Assembly (NCBI GenBank): GCA_002049455.2
Contig: KV918839.1
Span: forward strand, 124,001-188,000
Length of the DNA: 64,000 bases
Origin: Porphyra umbilicalis
Taxonomy: Eukaryota; Rhodophyta; Bangiophyceae; Bangiales; Bangiaceae
Direction: 5' to 3'
Positions 1-11,170 of this stretch are shown in pieces. How positions within the stretch are numbered: position 1 is the stretch's first letter; the number at the start of each line of letters is the position of its first letter. Under the pieces are notes generated by a model. It made no database searches and had not been told where the DNA came from. It was given only the letters and a program-made list of their open reading frames with translations. A program made the translations under genes and the position numbers.

Positions 1-501
1 CCGGCGGGCCCGGCGCGCGCCCCAAACCCGCTGCCACGCCTTGGTGTCACTCGCCGACGCGCGCGCGGGGGCGCTGCCACGCCTGTGCGCTCACCTGCCG
101 CGCGCCGGCGACGGCTGCCGCCGCCGCCGCCGCGTGGGGGTGGGGGCGCCCCCCCCGTCGCCCGCGCGCGGCGGCCAAGCAGAGTGCCCCTGCGGCCGCC
201 CGCGTCGCGGCCGCCGCGAACCGCCGTGCCACCACGCGGCGCGTGGTGGCACACCCCCCCGGCTCCCCCCCCCCTCCCCGCCCCCAAATGGGGGTGGGTG
301 TGCCCGCCGGGCGCCCGCCAGCGGCTGGGTGGCGTGTGGGGAGACGGGAACCCGCCATTGGCGGGCGCCCGTCCCGCTCGCGTGACGAGCCGCTCCGCCC
401 GCCAGCCGCGGCCGACCGCCGGCCACGCCACCGCCCGCAACGACCGCGTGTTTTGCGGCACCGCGTCGCCCCCGGCCGCCACACACGGCGCGTCGGCGGC
501 A

Positions 502-533
<32 letters not shown>

Positions 534-1284
534 CCCACACGGCGCTCCCACCCCTCCGCGCGGCCGCCGTTGGCGGGGCGCGTGTGGGCCCCCGCCTCGT
601 ATCGGTGGGGCAACCAATTGGGAAGAGGCGGGGTGGCACGATCGAGGCGGGTGGCCGGCGGCGTGTGCGCGCTCGCCTCTTGGCCCCAGGGCCGACGGCA
701 TGAGCGCGGCGGGGGGGGGGGGGGGGGGGGGGGCACAGGGGCACGTTGGGCTCCCGCCGCGTGGCCACCTGCGCGACAGCGCGCCGCCGGCGCAGCGGCG
801 TGGGTGCCATCCGCTGCTGGGGTGCCACAATGGCGGACACTTGGCAGGGCGGGGGACGCTTGGTGTCAAGTGACGGGGGCCACCCCCGTGGGCACCCGGG
901 CCCCCCGCCCCCCTCCTGGCGATGCGACCAACGAGGGTGGTCCCCCGCGGTGCCGCGTGACACGGTAGCAGTGTCATCCGCTGCGAGGCTGTCATCGCAT
1001 CAGTCCAAACGGTGGCAGAGGCGCAGATCTCGCAGCAAAGCGCCCAGCTGGATCGCTGACAGCACACCGGGGAACGCGTTGGGGCCGGTCCTACTGGATG
1101 CCTGGCGTAGAACTGCGTGCACTTGTGCAGCAGGTGCACGAGAGATGCTGCCAAGGCTCCGACCGTGTACGCAAAGTTTGTGCGTACCGCATGCCTCTGT
1201 AAACGCAATTGAGAATCGGAGTGTATTTTGAGTTCACGTCCAAGTTCAATGTACTTGATCGGAGTCTCTCTGCTGTAGGGTTGC
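1..1284. other. GC-rich gene-free stretch with long C and G runs
   Basis: No supportable gene. Positions 1-960 are extremely GC-rich and open in most frames, so the long ORFs there (Pro/Arg/Gly-rich, overlapping on both strands) look like composition artefacts. It holds a run of 27 C at 506-532 and 23 G at 711-733. Composition becomes balanced after about 960, and nothing recognisable follows until the repeats near 1.3 kb. Confidence 0.6.
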
Positions 1285-1640
1285 TCAGAACGCCCGCGGC
1301 GTCGTTAAGGGCGTCGTCAAGGGCGTCACCAGGGTGTCATTTGGGCGTCGTGCGCCCCTAACGCCCCCACTGAAAAGGGCGTCAACAAGGCGTCGCGAAG
1401 AGGAAGTCTTCAGGGGGGTCCACATGATTCAGCACCTTGGTCGGGAACAGGCACCTAAAATTTAGTCTTGACACAAAAATGATATATGAAAGCACAATAC
1501 GGGTGCTACCTGACCCATATGGCGAATATTGAGGGTACTACTTGGGGCGTTGTGAGGGCGTTTTGGCTGCCTAGTGGGGCGTCAGTAAGGCGTCTTATCC
1601 GTCGCGCGCCCCTGACGCCCCCGAAATACAGTAACTTTTT
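1285..1640. repeat. GGGCGTC-rich degenerate repeat cluster
   Basis: The heptamer GGGCGTC and close variants recur on both strands in two blocks, about 1285-1400 and 1545-1625. Examples are GGCGTCGTTAAGGGCGTCGT and its partial complement ACGCCCCC. The block also holds GGGTGCTACCT at 1501. The same GGGTGCTAC and GGGCGT words reappear at 1735, 43407, 43432 and 46887-46980, so this is probably a decayed member of a dispersed repeat family. Confidence 0.45.
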
Positions 1641-1782
1641 GCTTATGTGCCATTCACTTGGAGAGCATGCTCGACATGTGAATGGCCCCTGGAGCCTCAG
1701 GACCGCGATCTCTCGCGATCTCGGACTGAAAGAGGGTGCTACTTGTGTGGCGCACCCCTACCATGAAAACGCAAAACGACTG

Positions 1783-1936
1783 TACAGCCGTTCTCCCAAA
1801 AATCCCGCACTCCAACTGTTGCAAGAGAGTTCCAAATCGGCCTCCGCGGGGTCGTAGACCTCTGCGGGGTCGTAGAGGCCGATTTGGAACTCTTTTGCAA
1901 CTGTTGGAGTGCGGGATTTTTGGGAGAACGGCTGTA
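1783..1936. repeat. Foldback MITE, mariner-like (family 1, complete copy)
   Basis: Two inverted arms of about 62 bp (from TACAGCCGTTCTCCC at 1783 to its complement ending GGGAGAACGGCTGTA at 1936) flank a loop of about 30 bp containing GGGGTCGTAGA twice. Outer ends read TA-CAG...CTG-TA, as expected of a Tc1/mariner-type MITE with a TA target duplication. No coding capacity. Partial relatives lie at 2561-2606, 7731-7755 and 30939-31029, so it is a dispersed family. The superfamily assignment is inferred from the ends only. Confidence 0.75.
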
Positions 1937-3201
1937 GGGGCGTCGTGTGCAACCCTATACTGGTCAGTAGCCAACAACTACAGATTGAGAAGGGGGGGAC
2001 TACAGTTGTTCTGGGGCCTTCGAGGCCCCCGCCTCCGGACCCGTGGGACCGCTGGTGACAGACCACGGTTCACGCTGCAGTACAGTCAATCCTCGATGAT
2101 GGCCCACCCCTACGGCACGAATTGCACCTGCCAGCACTATTGCCACAGCCAGTGCTGAAGGCTACTTCATCAACAATCGTGACCAGAAGCTGCCCTCCTG
2201 ATGCGATCAATGCAGGTCGGTCTCTGAAATGGAGCTCAGAGCCTTGCGCGAAGTGAGAATGTGCCTTGATCGCCTCTCTGGGGGCGATCGTCGGTCGACT
2301 CGTTAAAGGCCCACCTGGGCCTTTAGCGGTTGTGACAAGGTCGGGGATTGACTGTATTGCATCGGCCGAAGCGTGGTGGCCTGGGTAATAGCTCAACGAC
2401 CACCCGTGGGTGTTTGTCCGTACGCTCTTCATGGCAGTTTTCCTTTTATTTAGTGGCCCGCCTGCAGTTGGTGGAGTCCGGGTGCAGTTGTTCGATGCCG
2501 GTTGGCAAAAAGAAAAAGCACCTAGATAAACAAACAAAGGAACTCACAGCACAGCCCGCAGAGGCCGATTTGGAACACTTTTGTAACAGTTGGAGTGTCG
2601 GATTCCAGGCACGTGCGTGCAATACCCTGGCCTTAAGGGCGGTAGCGCGCTCGGCGACGCATCGACACCGGGCACGCCGGCCGGCTCCATAGCCGCGAGC
2701 GCGCACGGGGGCACGTGCAGCCACGCTGCCGTGACGGGGAGAACGTGGGGCGGGAAAAGGGGTTCCGGCGCCGCCACTGCAGCGGCGGCGGCCCGCCGGC
2801 GTCGCGCGATGCCCACAGGAGGGGCCGTCACTCCGCCGCGCAGCGCACCTGCGCACGGCGGGCAGGGCCGCCGACACGGCGCACGGGCGGGCGGGTGGGA
2901 CTGATCGCCGCGCGACGGAGCGCCTCTAACCGCGCCGCTAGATGGCGTCAGATACCGCCGACGCGCCGCCGCAACAGAAGACGGCGCGCAGGCACGATCA
3001 CCCGCGGGTCATCGTGGGCGCGTCGAACCCCGAAAGTCGCTGCGCTCGGTCGCCGCGCGCGACTCGGGGCGGTGGGGGGGGGCAGAGGGGCAGACGCCGT
3101 CCGGGCCCTGTGACCCTTGTGGCAGGACAGTCCTTCTCAGCCACGTAGCTCTATTTGCTTTTTAGCGTCATCGCGACCCTTCCAACGCTGACACGCCCTC
3201 A
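1937..3201. other. Gene-free stretch between repeats
   Basis: No coding region is supported. It contains the truncated foldback arm at 2561-2606, a GC-rich block at about 2640-3110 with Ala/Arg/Gly-rich shadow ORFs, and balanced DNA elsewhere. Confidence 0.5.
2561..2606. repeat. Foldback MITE family 1, truncated arm
   Basis: The sequence starting GAGGCCGATTTGGAAC matches the inner half of the right arm of the 1783-1936 element with a few substitutions, and stops before the terminal CTGTA. It is a remnant. Confidence 0.6.
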
Positions 3202-3352
3202 GGCGGTGTCTTAACGAGGAGTGGTGGAGCGCGTCTCAGCATGTCTGGTCATGTCTGACCAATGAAAATGCTGTATTCGTGTTTGGAGAATCGGAAAGCG
3301 TCTTCCGGGCACTCGGACTTTTTCGTGTCTGAGAAGCAGTTGCGCGAAGTTG

Positions 3353-3524
3353 TTGCTGTCTTCCCAATTTTGGCCGATGTGGTCAAAGTCAAGAAGGGGT
3401 CTGGGTCAACTGCCCATTGGTCAATCGACTCTATCCGGCTGAGTGGATGGCTGAGACGCTGTTTCACACTGTTGATCACCCTTCTTGACATCGACGGAAT
3501 TGGCCAAAATTGGGAAGACAGCAA
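3353..3524. repeat. Foldback repeat (family 2)
   Basis: Arms of about 47 bp, beginning TTGCTGTCTTCCCAATTTTG at 3353 and ending with the complement CAAAATTGGGAAGACAGCAA at 3524, enclose about 80 bp. The arms carry a few mismatches near the loop. The structure has no coding potential and looks like a MITE or a subterminal hairpin of the Harbinger element around it. Confidence 0.65.
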
Positions 3525-4018
3525 TAGAAGTGCCATCGGCCCATGTGCCCGGATTTTTTCTCTCTTTCCCGGGCACGCCAGACACGTGCAGACACTGCAA
3601 AACTCCCGGCGGCCACATTGGAAGCCCCCCTGCGTGGAGCTGTCGTGATCTGCACGAGGCCTTCGATCTGCCGCAAGCGGTGTGCCCTGGCCAGCGCTTC
3701 CGGCACGTCACTGGCACACGTTTGCATGCGCCCTACAGCACACGCTTGCAGGCACTCTCCAGCACCAGACGTGACGCATCACACCCCATCCGGCGTTCGC
3801 CGCATACCGGTTCTTCTTGTCCACCTCGTCACGTCATCCAGCACATCTTCCCCCTCCCACTGCCAGCCTCGCTGCCCCTGTTCTCTACCCTGTTCGTTCT
3901 CGTCACACTCCTCGTATCCCCCTCCGACTCGTCAGCCTACCGTCTTGATGGTCGTTGATGGCGCTCCTCGTCCGTCTCGGCCGCCCCGGTCGTCCTCCCT
4001 ACCCCTGCATCCCCCTCG

Positions 4019-5641
4019 ATGCCCGTTCACTCCACTTTCCCTGCGGCAGCCGTGCCTTCGGCCGAGGACGCGCTCTCCCCGGAGTCGCAACCGCCCAGGG
4101 ATGGCTGGCGCCCTGAGCGCGGGGGCTCTGATCGCGCCAAGGCAGAGAAGTTCTTGATGTGCCTCTCCTCCATGGACCTGCATATTGTCATGCGGGTGCT
4201 CGACGTTGTCGGCAAGATGGGCGCAACCATGGTTGTCAAGAGGCGCGCCGCGTTGGAAGTAATGGCGCGCGAGGACATTAGCGACGTGGCCCTAGAAGCG
4301 CTGATGGACGAACATGCGCTCAACGGCAGCAACACCCCGCGTCGCGCGCTTCGCTCACGGCTTCTCTCTCGCGCAGCACATCATGCCCATGATGGGCCGC
4401 CGCAAGTGACAGGCTCGCACGAGGCCGGCGGTGCCGGTGAAATTCTGATAGGCGCTGGCCCCATCCCTTCGCGTGCCGGTGCGCCCCCGGACATTGGGGG
4501 CGCTCACCCGAGTGATCCTGCCACTCTTGGCGACGGACTCGGCCCATGCGGCGACGGTACCCGACCGGATCCCGTCGGCGGTTCGGTCGCGCGCGCTGAC
4601 GGCGCCCGCCCGAGCGCGGTTGACAGTCCGCCTGGTGTCTTTCGCAGGTTCTCGGTGGGCTCACCCACGAATTCATCCACATTGGGCGTCAACGCTCATC
4701 CGAGCCCGGCTGTCCAGCAATGCGCCGGTTCCCGACGACCCTCATCGGGCCCGCCCGAGGGTGCAACCGTGGCGAATGACAGCCCAAGTCCGGTGGCCTC
4801 GCGGTCGCGCCCCCCTTCAATTCGCGGGCGCCGAGCGGCAGCAAGCCCGGGCTCTTCCTCACGGTCGCCGGAATTCACTGCAAATGATTGTGCGCGCCTA
4901 TTTCACGTTATGGTGGACCGCAAATGCCGTAGTGCGGTGGAGCGCGCCAACCTGCCGCTGAAACGCGCCGAGCTTGACCGTGCGCATGCGGTGCTGTGGA
5001 CCACCACCCTGGCCCCCCTCTACAATAGTGCATCTTATTTACCGACGCTCGCCAAGCTTGTTGACGGCGTGATGGAGGACGATGTGCGAGGGATTGACCC
5101 GTGCCGCCATTCGGGGCCACGTGACGCCTCGAAGCTAGAGACTCAGTACCGCGCAATTCGTTCTGCGTACACTGTCGCGGTTGAGCACCACAAGGGTACC
5201 GGCAAAAACGCGCCGGGGGAGCTGAAAAACTACGTGGGAGGGGACAGCCGGCTGTTGTATATATACTGCCTGCTGTACGGCACCCCCGTGATGGGCTACG
5301 TGCTGCGCACCATCCCGAGCTCGGCACAATGCGAGCTCGGATTACGCGGGAGCCCTGCCGTGGGCGCTCCCGGCCAAAGGCGCGCCAAGCGCGCCAAGGT
5401 AGCCGAGGTGGCCATCCAGGGTATGGAGGCGTTGACGACGGCGCTCACGACCGCCTTGGGCCCGACCGTCGGCTCGGCGGCGACGGACATTCATGACAAC
5501 GCTCAAGCCCTTGGCGCCGTCATGGAGCAGGTACGGGCTGCGCGTCGGGATGTGGCGGACAATCCCGATGACCCAACCTCTGGTATTGTGCTCAAGCATC
5601 TGCTGAATCAGGTTGCCAAGCTGACCGCGCCAGACCCGTAG
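4019..5641 (+). CDS. Hypothetical Harbinger accessory-type (possible Myb/SANT-like) protein
   Basis: A 540-residue open frame without introns. An N-terminal helical block lies at about residues 40-110, a low-complexity Pro/Ser/Gly/Ala linker at about 120-285, a conserved-looking globular block at about 290-440 (FTANDCARLFHVMV to CELGLRGS), and helices at the end. PIF/Harbinger elements usually encode a Myb/SANT-like DNA-binding protein next to the transposase. The position, about 260 bp from the transposase stop and convergent with it, suggests this role, but I cannot identify a Trp-spaced SANT signature with certainty. Lower GC and less homopolymer than the host genes fit a transposon gene. 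It could instead be a host gene of unknown function. Confidence 0.55.
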   Translation: MPVHSTFPAAAVPSAEDALSPESQPPRDGWRPERGGSDRAKAEKFLMCLSSMDLHIVMRVLDVVGKMGATMVVKRRAALEVMAREDISDVALEALMDEHALNGSNTPRRALRSRLLSRAAHHAHDGPPQVTGSHEAGGAGEILIGAGPIPSRAGAPPDIGGAHPSDPATLGDGLGPCGDGTRPDPVGGSVARADGARPSAVDSPPGVFRRFSVGSPTNSSTLGVNAHPSPAVQQCAGSRRPSSGPPEGATVANDSPSPVASRSRPPSIRGRRAAASPGSSSRSPEFTANDCARLFHVMVDRKCRSAVERANLPLKRAELDRAHAVLWTTTLAPLYNSASYLPTLAKLVDGVMEDDVRGIDPCRHSGPRDASKLETQYRAIRSAYTVAVEHHKGTGKNAPGELKNYVGGDSRLLYIYCLLYGTPVMGYVLRTIPSSAQCELGLRGSPAVGAPGQRRAKRAKVAEVAIQGMEALTTALTTALGPTVGSAATDIHDNAQALGAVMEQVRAARRDVADNPDDPTSGIVLKHLLNQVAKLTAPDP

Positions 5642-5900
5642 ATTTGTCCGTGTGCCGCCATCCTTTATGTTACTATCTCTTTAGTTCACTCTGTTGAGTG
5701 TTCGTTCTCCACTGTGTGTTCGTTCTCTGCGTTTGGCCTCGAGCCAAATTATCCTGTGCGTTTCATTTCGGCCACCCGTGACATTGTGCAGTCTGCCAAG
5801 ACACCCTTCGTCCAGCACTCGCCCGCTCGTTTCACATCGCCGGCCGTACCCTTTCTCTCTTTCGTCGTTATTACCATGGAAAAAAAACACAATGGAAAGA

Positions 5901-7330
5901 CTACGCGGGGCGGCGTATGCCCATCCTCTTCAAATCCCTCGTCTTGGCCACGCGCAGCGGGCACTTCTCCCCCGTGCGGTTGCGGTTTCGACGCGTCTCG
6001 TCCAAGTCACAATCACCCTGCAAGTGCACCTCCCCACTCCCCCCCGCGGCATCGTGCTCCAACAGGTCCTCCCCGTCGCTGGTGCCCCTGTCCTTGAGGA
6101 AATTGTGCAGCTTGGCGCACACGCGCAACACCTGCGTGACGATAGGCAGAGAAAAGCGCAGAGATTTCCATAGAATACCCCAGCGCCCAACCAACTGGCC
6201 AAAAGTCTGCTCCACGAAGATGCGAGACGAAGACTGCCAATAGTTAAAGGCATCTCGTTCCCAGAGGAGGCGACGAACGGGCCAGGGATTGACCACCCGC
6301 CTGCCGGCCGAGTACGCGTCGTCCGCGGCGACCCAATACCCGTCGGGCAGGCAATCGTCTGAGTCCAAGTGCTCCTCGAGACCGCTTGCCGCAAAGGCGG
6401 TGCTATCATGACACGAGCCGGCCGTGGCCACTGACAAGAATTGGAACTTAAATTCCGCCCCGACGGCAGCTTGCACGTTCACGGCAAGGAACCCCTTCCT
6501 ATTGTAGTAGCCGACAGGATTGGGCACATCCGACAGGCGCGGGCGTTCGATCTTGACGGCCAACCCGTCCAGGGCGGACACGCAGCCCGTAAGCGGGTTG
6601 CAGCCATCTCGCCTGAAGAGCTCGCTTTGCCGCCTGCACTCTGCCATAGTGGTAGGGAAGGTAACATTTTTTAGCTCAGCATCGTTATCCAACGCGGCCA
6701 AAACCTGCATCCAAAATAAACAGGAAAGAAAAAGTCGGTCAGAGCGTGAACGAAGAACAAGAAAAAAACAGAGAAAATGCAATCACCGCCAACGACCCGC
6801 TAGTCTTCACTGCACGCCAAGATATGCATGATGCTTACTTGTCGAAACACATGGAACACGGTGCTGCGTCCCACCCCAAATGCAAGCATGACGTCCAGAT
6901 ATGACGCGCCCGCCAAGATCCGCAGCGTCATCGCGAGGCGACACTCAATCGGTATAGGTTGACCGGACGAAAGGATGGCCATTTCGTCGTTGGTCACCAA
7001 CGCACAACGCACCAAACCCAGCAACGCCCAAAAGTCACTGCGCTCCATGCGAAACAACAGGCGGAAATCCATCTCGGACAGCGCAGCCAAGTTGTGCGGC
7101 ATGCCCAACCGGGACCGGATGGCCGGCGCGCGCTCACGCGTGCGGCGCATTGTGACGCATGCTGCGGTGTTCATAACGGCGATCACGGACACAATGCTCA
7201 CCAGAAGCGCCGCCCGGACGGCCGTCTGCGCGCGAGTACGAACGAGCGGCCGGCGCAATCCCATCCTACCTCGCGCGGCGTGACGACGTCGCTCCATCAG
7301 GGTGGGCCGTGGCGCACGGGGGGAGGGCAT
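5901..7330 (-). CDS. PIF/Harbinger-type transposase (DDE nuclease), two exons
   Basis: This is the transposase that would cut and rejoin the element ends in the nucleus. Exon 1 is 7330-6839, the intron 6838-6705 (134 bp, donor GTAAGC after FRQ, acceptor TGCAG) and exon 2 6704-5901, joined in phase 0, giving about 431 residues. Exon 1 ends in the Harbinger helix-turn-helix region (MTLRILAGASYLDVML...STVFHVFRQ). Exon 2 has the DDE_Tnp_4 order: first Asp in ALDG, GSCHDSTAF, second Asp in AADDAY, and Glu in FVEQTFGQLVGRWG. All three catalytic acids are present and no stop interrupts the frame, so the gene may be active. The N-terminal start is uncertain: the first 40 residues are basic and poorly conserved in appearance. 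Confidence 0.88.
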
Positions 7331-7544
7331 GGCACTGGGGTAGGGCGGGAGGTTGCTCTGTCGTATCTTTGGTCAGTGGTGGAGGGGACGGCTGTCAGTG
7401 GGCAGAGCTCGGCTGATGATCCCTCCTCGATCTGAATGCCCAACAATTCTGACCAATGCGGGCACCGAGGGCCGCATCAGATATGCAGGCTACTTTACAA
7501 CCAAGCACAGTTTGACATCTGAGCGTCCCGTTAAGACAGCCGCA

Positions 7545-8543
7545 TGCAGCCCTCGCTCAGATACGGACTTGTCCGACCAAACACGTGCTTAGACACGAGC
7601 CGTTTAGACAGGGCCTCAGATGCCTGAGGATACGAATGCAGACTGCCACCTCTGAAACGGAGATCAAGTCTCGTTTCCTAAGTATATGTGTGCATCACTA
7701 CACTTTGAGAGCACCCTGTCCTAAAGGCCAGGGAATTTTTGGGAGATGGGCTGTACAAAGCAATGCCTCTACTTCTGGTACAGACAAGGTGGTGCTGTCC
7801 AAGTCGGAGTGGACGTGCCTGACTCGGACGGAGTGTACTCCGTCTGGGGCAACCACTAAATTAGTGGTGGCCCCAGAGCTCCGCAGCGCCGAAGGGGTGC
7901 CCCGAGGGCCGCGGCTGGCCGTGCGTGGTTTGCCAAAGGGCGGATCTTGCGTTGTGCGAAGCGATGCCCGCGCTGCATCCTTCCTCGTAGTGCTGTGTCG
8001 GACCAACCAGTAGCAGACCATGAAGCAAGACAGTTTCCAGCTCGACCACCGTCGCCGTCGCCACAGACAGAGTGACTGTACCTTGCCTTGCTCTGCAGCC
8101 AGTGACCGGGGTGCTTGCTGCTCTGGTGGCGGTGAATCCCCCCCACGGGGTTAAGGCAGCGCGCGAGGCTTCAGGCTGCAGCCAGTTGTCGGGAATTTCT
8201 TTCTCGTCCACGCCCGGATGCTTCGCTGTTTGTCCTCAATGGCATCCCATAGACCTTGTTCTTCTCGCTCCCCATTTTGAAGTCACAGGACTGGGACGCC
8301 CCTCCGTCGCGCCGCATGTACCTGGTGTGATAGGCACCGCCGACTCCAACGTTGACGCGACGGGATGTGGTCCCAGGCGAGCGCCAGTGGACCGCCGTTG
8401 CCGCCGTTGCGCCGCCCCCGCCGGCGCCGCGCCGCCGGGAGCCACCATCCGGCGGGCCGCCGTCCCCACCACGTGGACCGCCCCAATCCCGACGGCAGCC
8501 CGCCGGTAGAGCAGGCGCGGAGACGCTGCCGCCGCCTGCGCCG
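7545..8543. other. Gene-free stretch left of the 1.82-kb element
   Basis: No supported gene. It contains a remnant of foldback family 1 at 7731-7755, and a short palindrome at about 7846-7876 (GGGGCAACCACTAA followed by its near complement TTAGTGGTGGCCCC). The last 190 bp are GC-rich, and composition drops abruptly at 8544 where the transposable element begins. Confidence 0.5.
7731..7755. repeat. Foldback MITE family 1, terminal remnant
   Basis: A 25-bp stretch ending TTTTTGGGAGATGGGCTGTA matches the outer end of the 1783-1936 right arm with small differences. Only the terminus remains. Confidence 0.45.
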
Positions 8544-10366
8544 CACAGCACGTTGTCAAATTGGGTCACGGAGAACTTAAAATATATGCGAACCGTGAGA
8601 GGTCGTGAGAGAAATGTTTTTCCATGCAGCAAACCTCGTGACACCATCCTCGCAAATGTCGCTGTGTCGATCTCTAAAAGGCTCTGTCTGAGAAGGCTTT
8701 CTGACACCCCCAGAGACCTTCTTACCCCACCCACCTGGTCACCCCTACCCATGTGCGTACTCGTCTACTCCCAATAGCTGCGGGCACCGCCCAACCACGG
8801 ACACTTGTGCTTGCCTCCTTTCCTGTCCTCTCCCACTCCTTTCTCCTGCTGGCAGGGGGGGGGGGGGCGAGGGGGGCTGCACATACATGCCGAGGGGGTC
8901 GGGGAGGATGGGGGCGCAAACGGTGTCGCTAGAGTGGGACGGCTGCTGGCATTGCCGTGCAGAGCTCTGGCAGGGTCATGGGGCAGGTCCTCCTTGCGCG
9001 ATCAAACGGCACCCTTCACACCCAGTTCAAGGCAGACTTGGCGTACACAGTATGCATTCTTGCGGGCACATGGAGACCTCTGCTCGGACGCCTCACCGTC
9101 GTAGCTTGTGTCAGCCAGACTTTGTTCAGTACCTGTTGGCATGATAGTCTGCTACCAATGGGGACCCAGGATGCGCCCCCGGTCAACCGGGCAGCCAACC
9201 AGCGGGCTGGAAAACGTCAAGCCTTGTGCTTGGGGATAGCGGGGCGATTAATAATAATTCGAAGTGCTGGGCGGCGCCAATGCGCGCCCTCGGCATGTGT
9301 GCAGGTGACTGCCATGCTGCCCCCAGCCCCGCTCCTGGCTGCCGCCCAAGTGCACAAGTGCTGCCAACATCCCCGCTCGCTCTCCTGGCCGACCGCTCGG
9401 CCCACCCTCCTGGCGGACCGCCCCGCCCACCCTCTGGTCGACCGCCCCACCCACCCTCCTGGCCGGAAGCCCCGGCCACCCTCTGTTCGATCGCCCCGCC
9501 CACCCTCCTGCCGACCGCCCTCGTTCCTGTCGTATTCTTATCTGCATCCCCTCCATCCCACGCATTCTCTCCAGCTCGCACGGGGGCGGGGGGGAGTCAC
9601 TCTACGACGGGCCGGACGACGTTTGCAGTCGCTGGACTAGTGGTGGTGGCGATTGGGTGGGGATCCACACTGGCGCAGTGTGGATAGTGTGACGCGCGCG
9701 GTGGGTGGGTGGTGGATGGGTTGGATGAACTGACCACGTACTTCTTTTTCGTGTTCGCTCGCCCGTCCCCCATGTATCCTTACCATGCATATGTGCGATG
9801 GCTTCCTCTTTCTTGGCTTCTGTTTCTTTGCAAACCAATGGGTGTTGCTGACATCGAAGTCGAGTAACTTGTGTCATACGCACATGCATGCGTGGTGTCC
9901 GCGAGTCGCTGACATGGTGAGCTTGCTGTTGTCCGGTGGCCTGTAGCTCTGTCAGAGTTTGCGGCTGTGTGCAGTTAGCTACATGTCTGCGTGACTCTGT
10001 AGCACACCGTGGCTTTCTTATCGATTTCGTGTCTGCTCTGCCACCCGTGCCCGCGCCGAGCAACAATAAAGCGACCGTGTCTTTCAATGCATCTTTGGCA
10101 TGTATCCTCAATGCTGGCCGGTGTCACATCCTTTCCTCCGTCAGGGTCTTGCTCCACTTCTTCCCCGAGACCTCCGAGGGATCATTGCGGCGAGTCTCGC
10201 AACATATGTCTCGAAGGATGTGAACTTCTCCTTAAAGATTGGGCAAAGAGGAGTTATGTACTCATTTTCGATCTCTCTCTGAACGCAAAGGGGTCGAGCA
10301 GCAATACGGTTCGGCCTTGTTGCAGATACCTTGGAACCTGACACGAGATTTCATCAACGCGCTGTG
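8544..10366 (+). mobile_element. 1.82-kb non-autonomous TIR-like element, copy A
   Basis: It starts CACAGCACGTTGTCAAAT and ends ATCAACGCGCTGTG, giving imperfect terminal inverted repeats (CACAGCRCGTTG). It is nearly identical to copy B at 26731-28552. By eye the only differences are one G in a homopolymer (13 G here, 12 there, near 8855) and one T/A substitution near 9043. There are no long coherent ORFs; it holds a 25-bp minisatellite and an AATAAA at about 10067. Flanks show no obvious target duplication. CACAG ends could suggest a CACTA/EnSpm relative, but that is weak. An LTR is unlikely because the ends are not TG...CA. Confidence 0.75.
9383..9522 (+). repeat. 25-bp minisatellite inside element copy A
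   Basis: About six tandem units of the form CCTCCTGGCNGACCGCCCCG plus CCCAC, each 24-26 bp, with substitutions between units. The same array occurs in copy B at about 27569-27708, so it moved with the element. Confidence 0.65.
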
Positions 10367-11170
10367 CGTACGTCGGGACGGGCGGGCAGGGGGCAGGGCC
10401 GCAAGCGGACACGGCGCCGGCGGCGCCCCCACAAAGAATTGCCGCCGCCGCGTTCCGAGTGGCGCCCCCCGTGCCGCGGATCGCTGCTGCCGCGGCCGCC
10501 GCGCCGCCCGACGGCCACCGCCGCGGCGCCCGTCGTGTGGCGGGCGGGCGGGGGGGGGCAGCCAGCGCGGGCGGCAGAAAAATTTTGGGCGGTGGCCGCT
10601 CCCCCCCCAGAGCCCCGATCGGAGCGGATTGCGGTTGGAAGGGGTGCATGCGCCCGCCGCCACGCCCCCCGTGGCGGTGGCAGCGCGAGCGCCACCTGCA
10701 CGGCGGCGACCGGCAGCCGAGGCGGGCGCGCCCGCGCGGCGGCGGCAGCGGCGTGCAGCGGCGGCGCGGCGCACTCGGGCCACGTCGGGCGCCCCTCGGT
10801 CGCGGCCGGCGCGGCGCCCGTGTCTGGCGCGCCGACCCCACCCCCTCGGGACGTGCGTTTCGACGTGCCGCCCCGCTCCGTCGCCCGCGCGCGTGCGTTT
10901 GACGCGCTGCGCGCCACGGTGCCGGGGCCCACCCCCCCGCGCCGTGGCCTGCCTCCCGCTCGCCGACGCTCGCCGGCGCTCTCCCCGCCGATTCCGCACG
11001 ATGGCGACGCCATTGATGGTGGGGACAGGCGGGCGGGTGGCGGCTGTCCCGCTTATGTAGGACCACCCCGGCCCCGTCGGTTGTTGCTGCCGGCCCCCTC
11101 CACCATCTCCCCCCCCCCCCCCCCCCCCTGCCTCGTTCCCGGTCTTCCACGCCCCCCCTCCTCCACGACC
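10367..11170. other. GC-rich upstream region of the FkbM gene
   Basis: No gene is supported; long ORFs in several frames are Arg/Ala/Pro/Gly shadows. A 19-C run lies at 11109-11127. The AT-containing GCTTATGTAGG at about 11050, roughly 120 bp before the methyltransferase start, is the only TATA-like sequence visible. It is too weak to call as a promoter. Confidence 0.4.

Larger units (their letters stand above)
3202..7544. mobile_element. Putative autonomous two-gene PIF/Harbinger transposon
   Basis: The interval holds a rightward accessory-like gene (4019-5641) and a leftward Harbinger transposase (7330-5901), the convergent two-gene layout known for PIF/Harbinger elements. Candidate ends are an imperfect inverted pair: GGCGGTGTCTTAACG at 3202-3216 and the complement of TGCGGCTGTCTTAACG at 7529-7544. 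They match over about 14 bases with one indel. No clear 3-bp target duplication is visible, so the exact ends are uncertain. A foldback repeat (3353-3524) sits just inside the left end. The transposase reading frame is intact after one intron, so the copy may be young. Confidence 0.5.

Noticed and set aside
47..968. Overlapping Pro/Arg/Gly-rich ORFs of 160-290 codons
   Set aside because: They occur on both strands and in most frames at once in extremely GC-rich DNA and show no domain; composition artefact.
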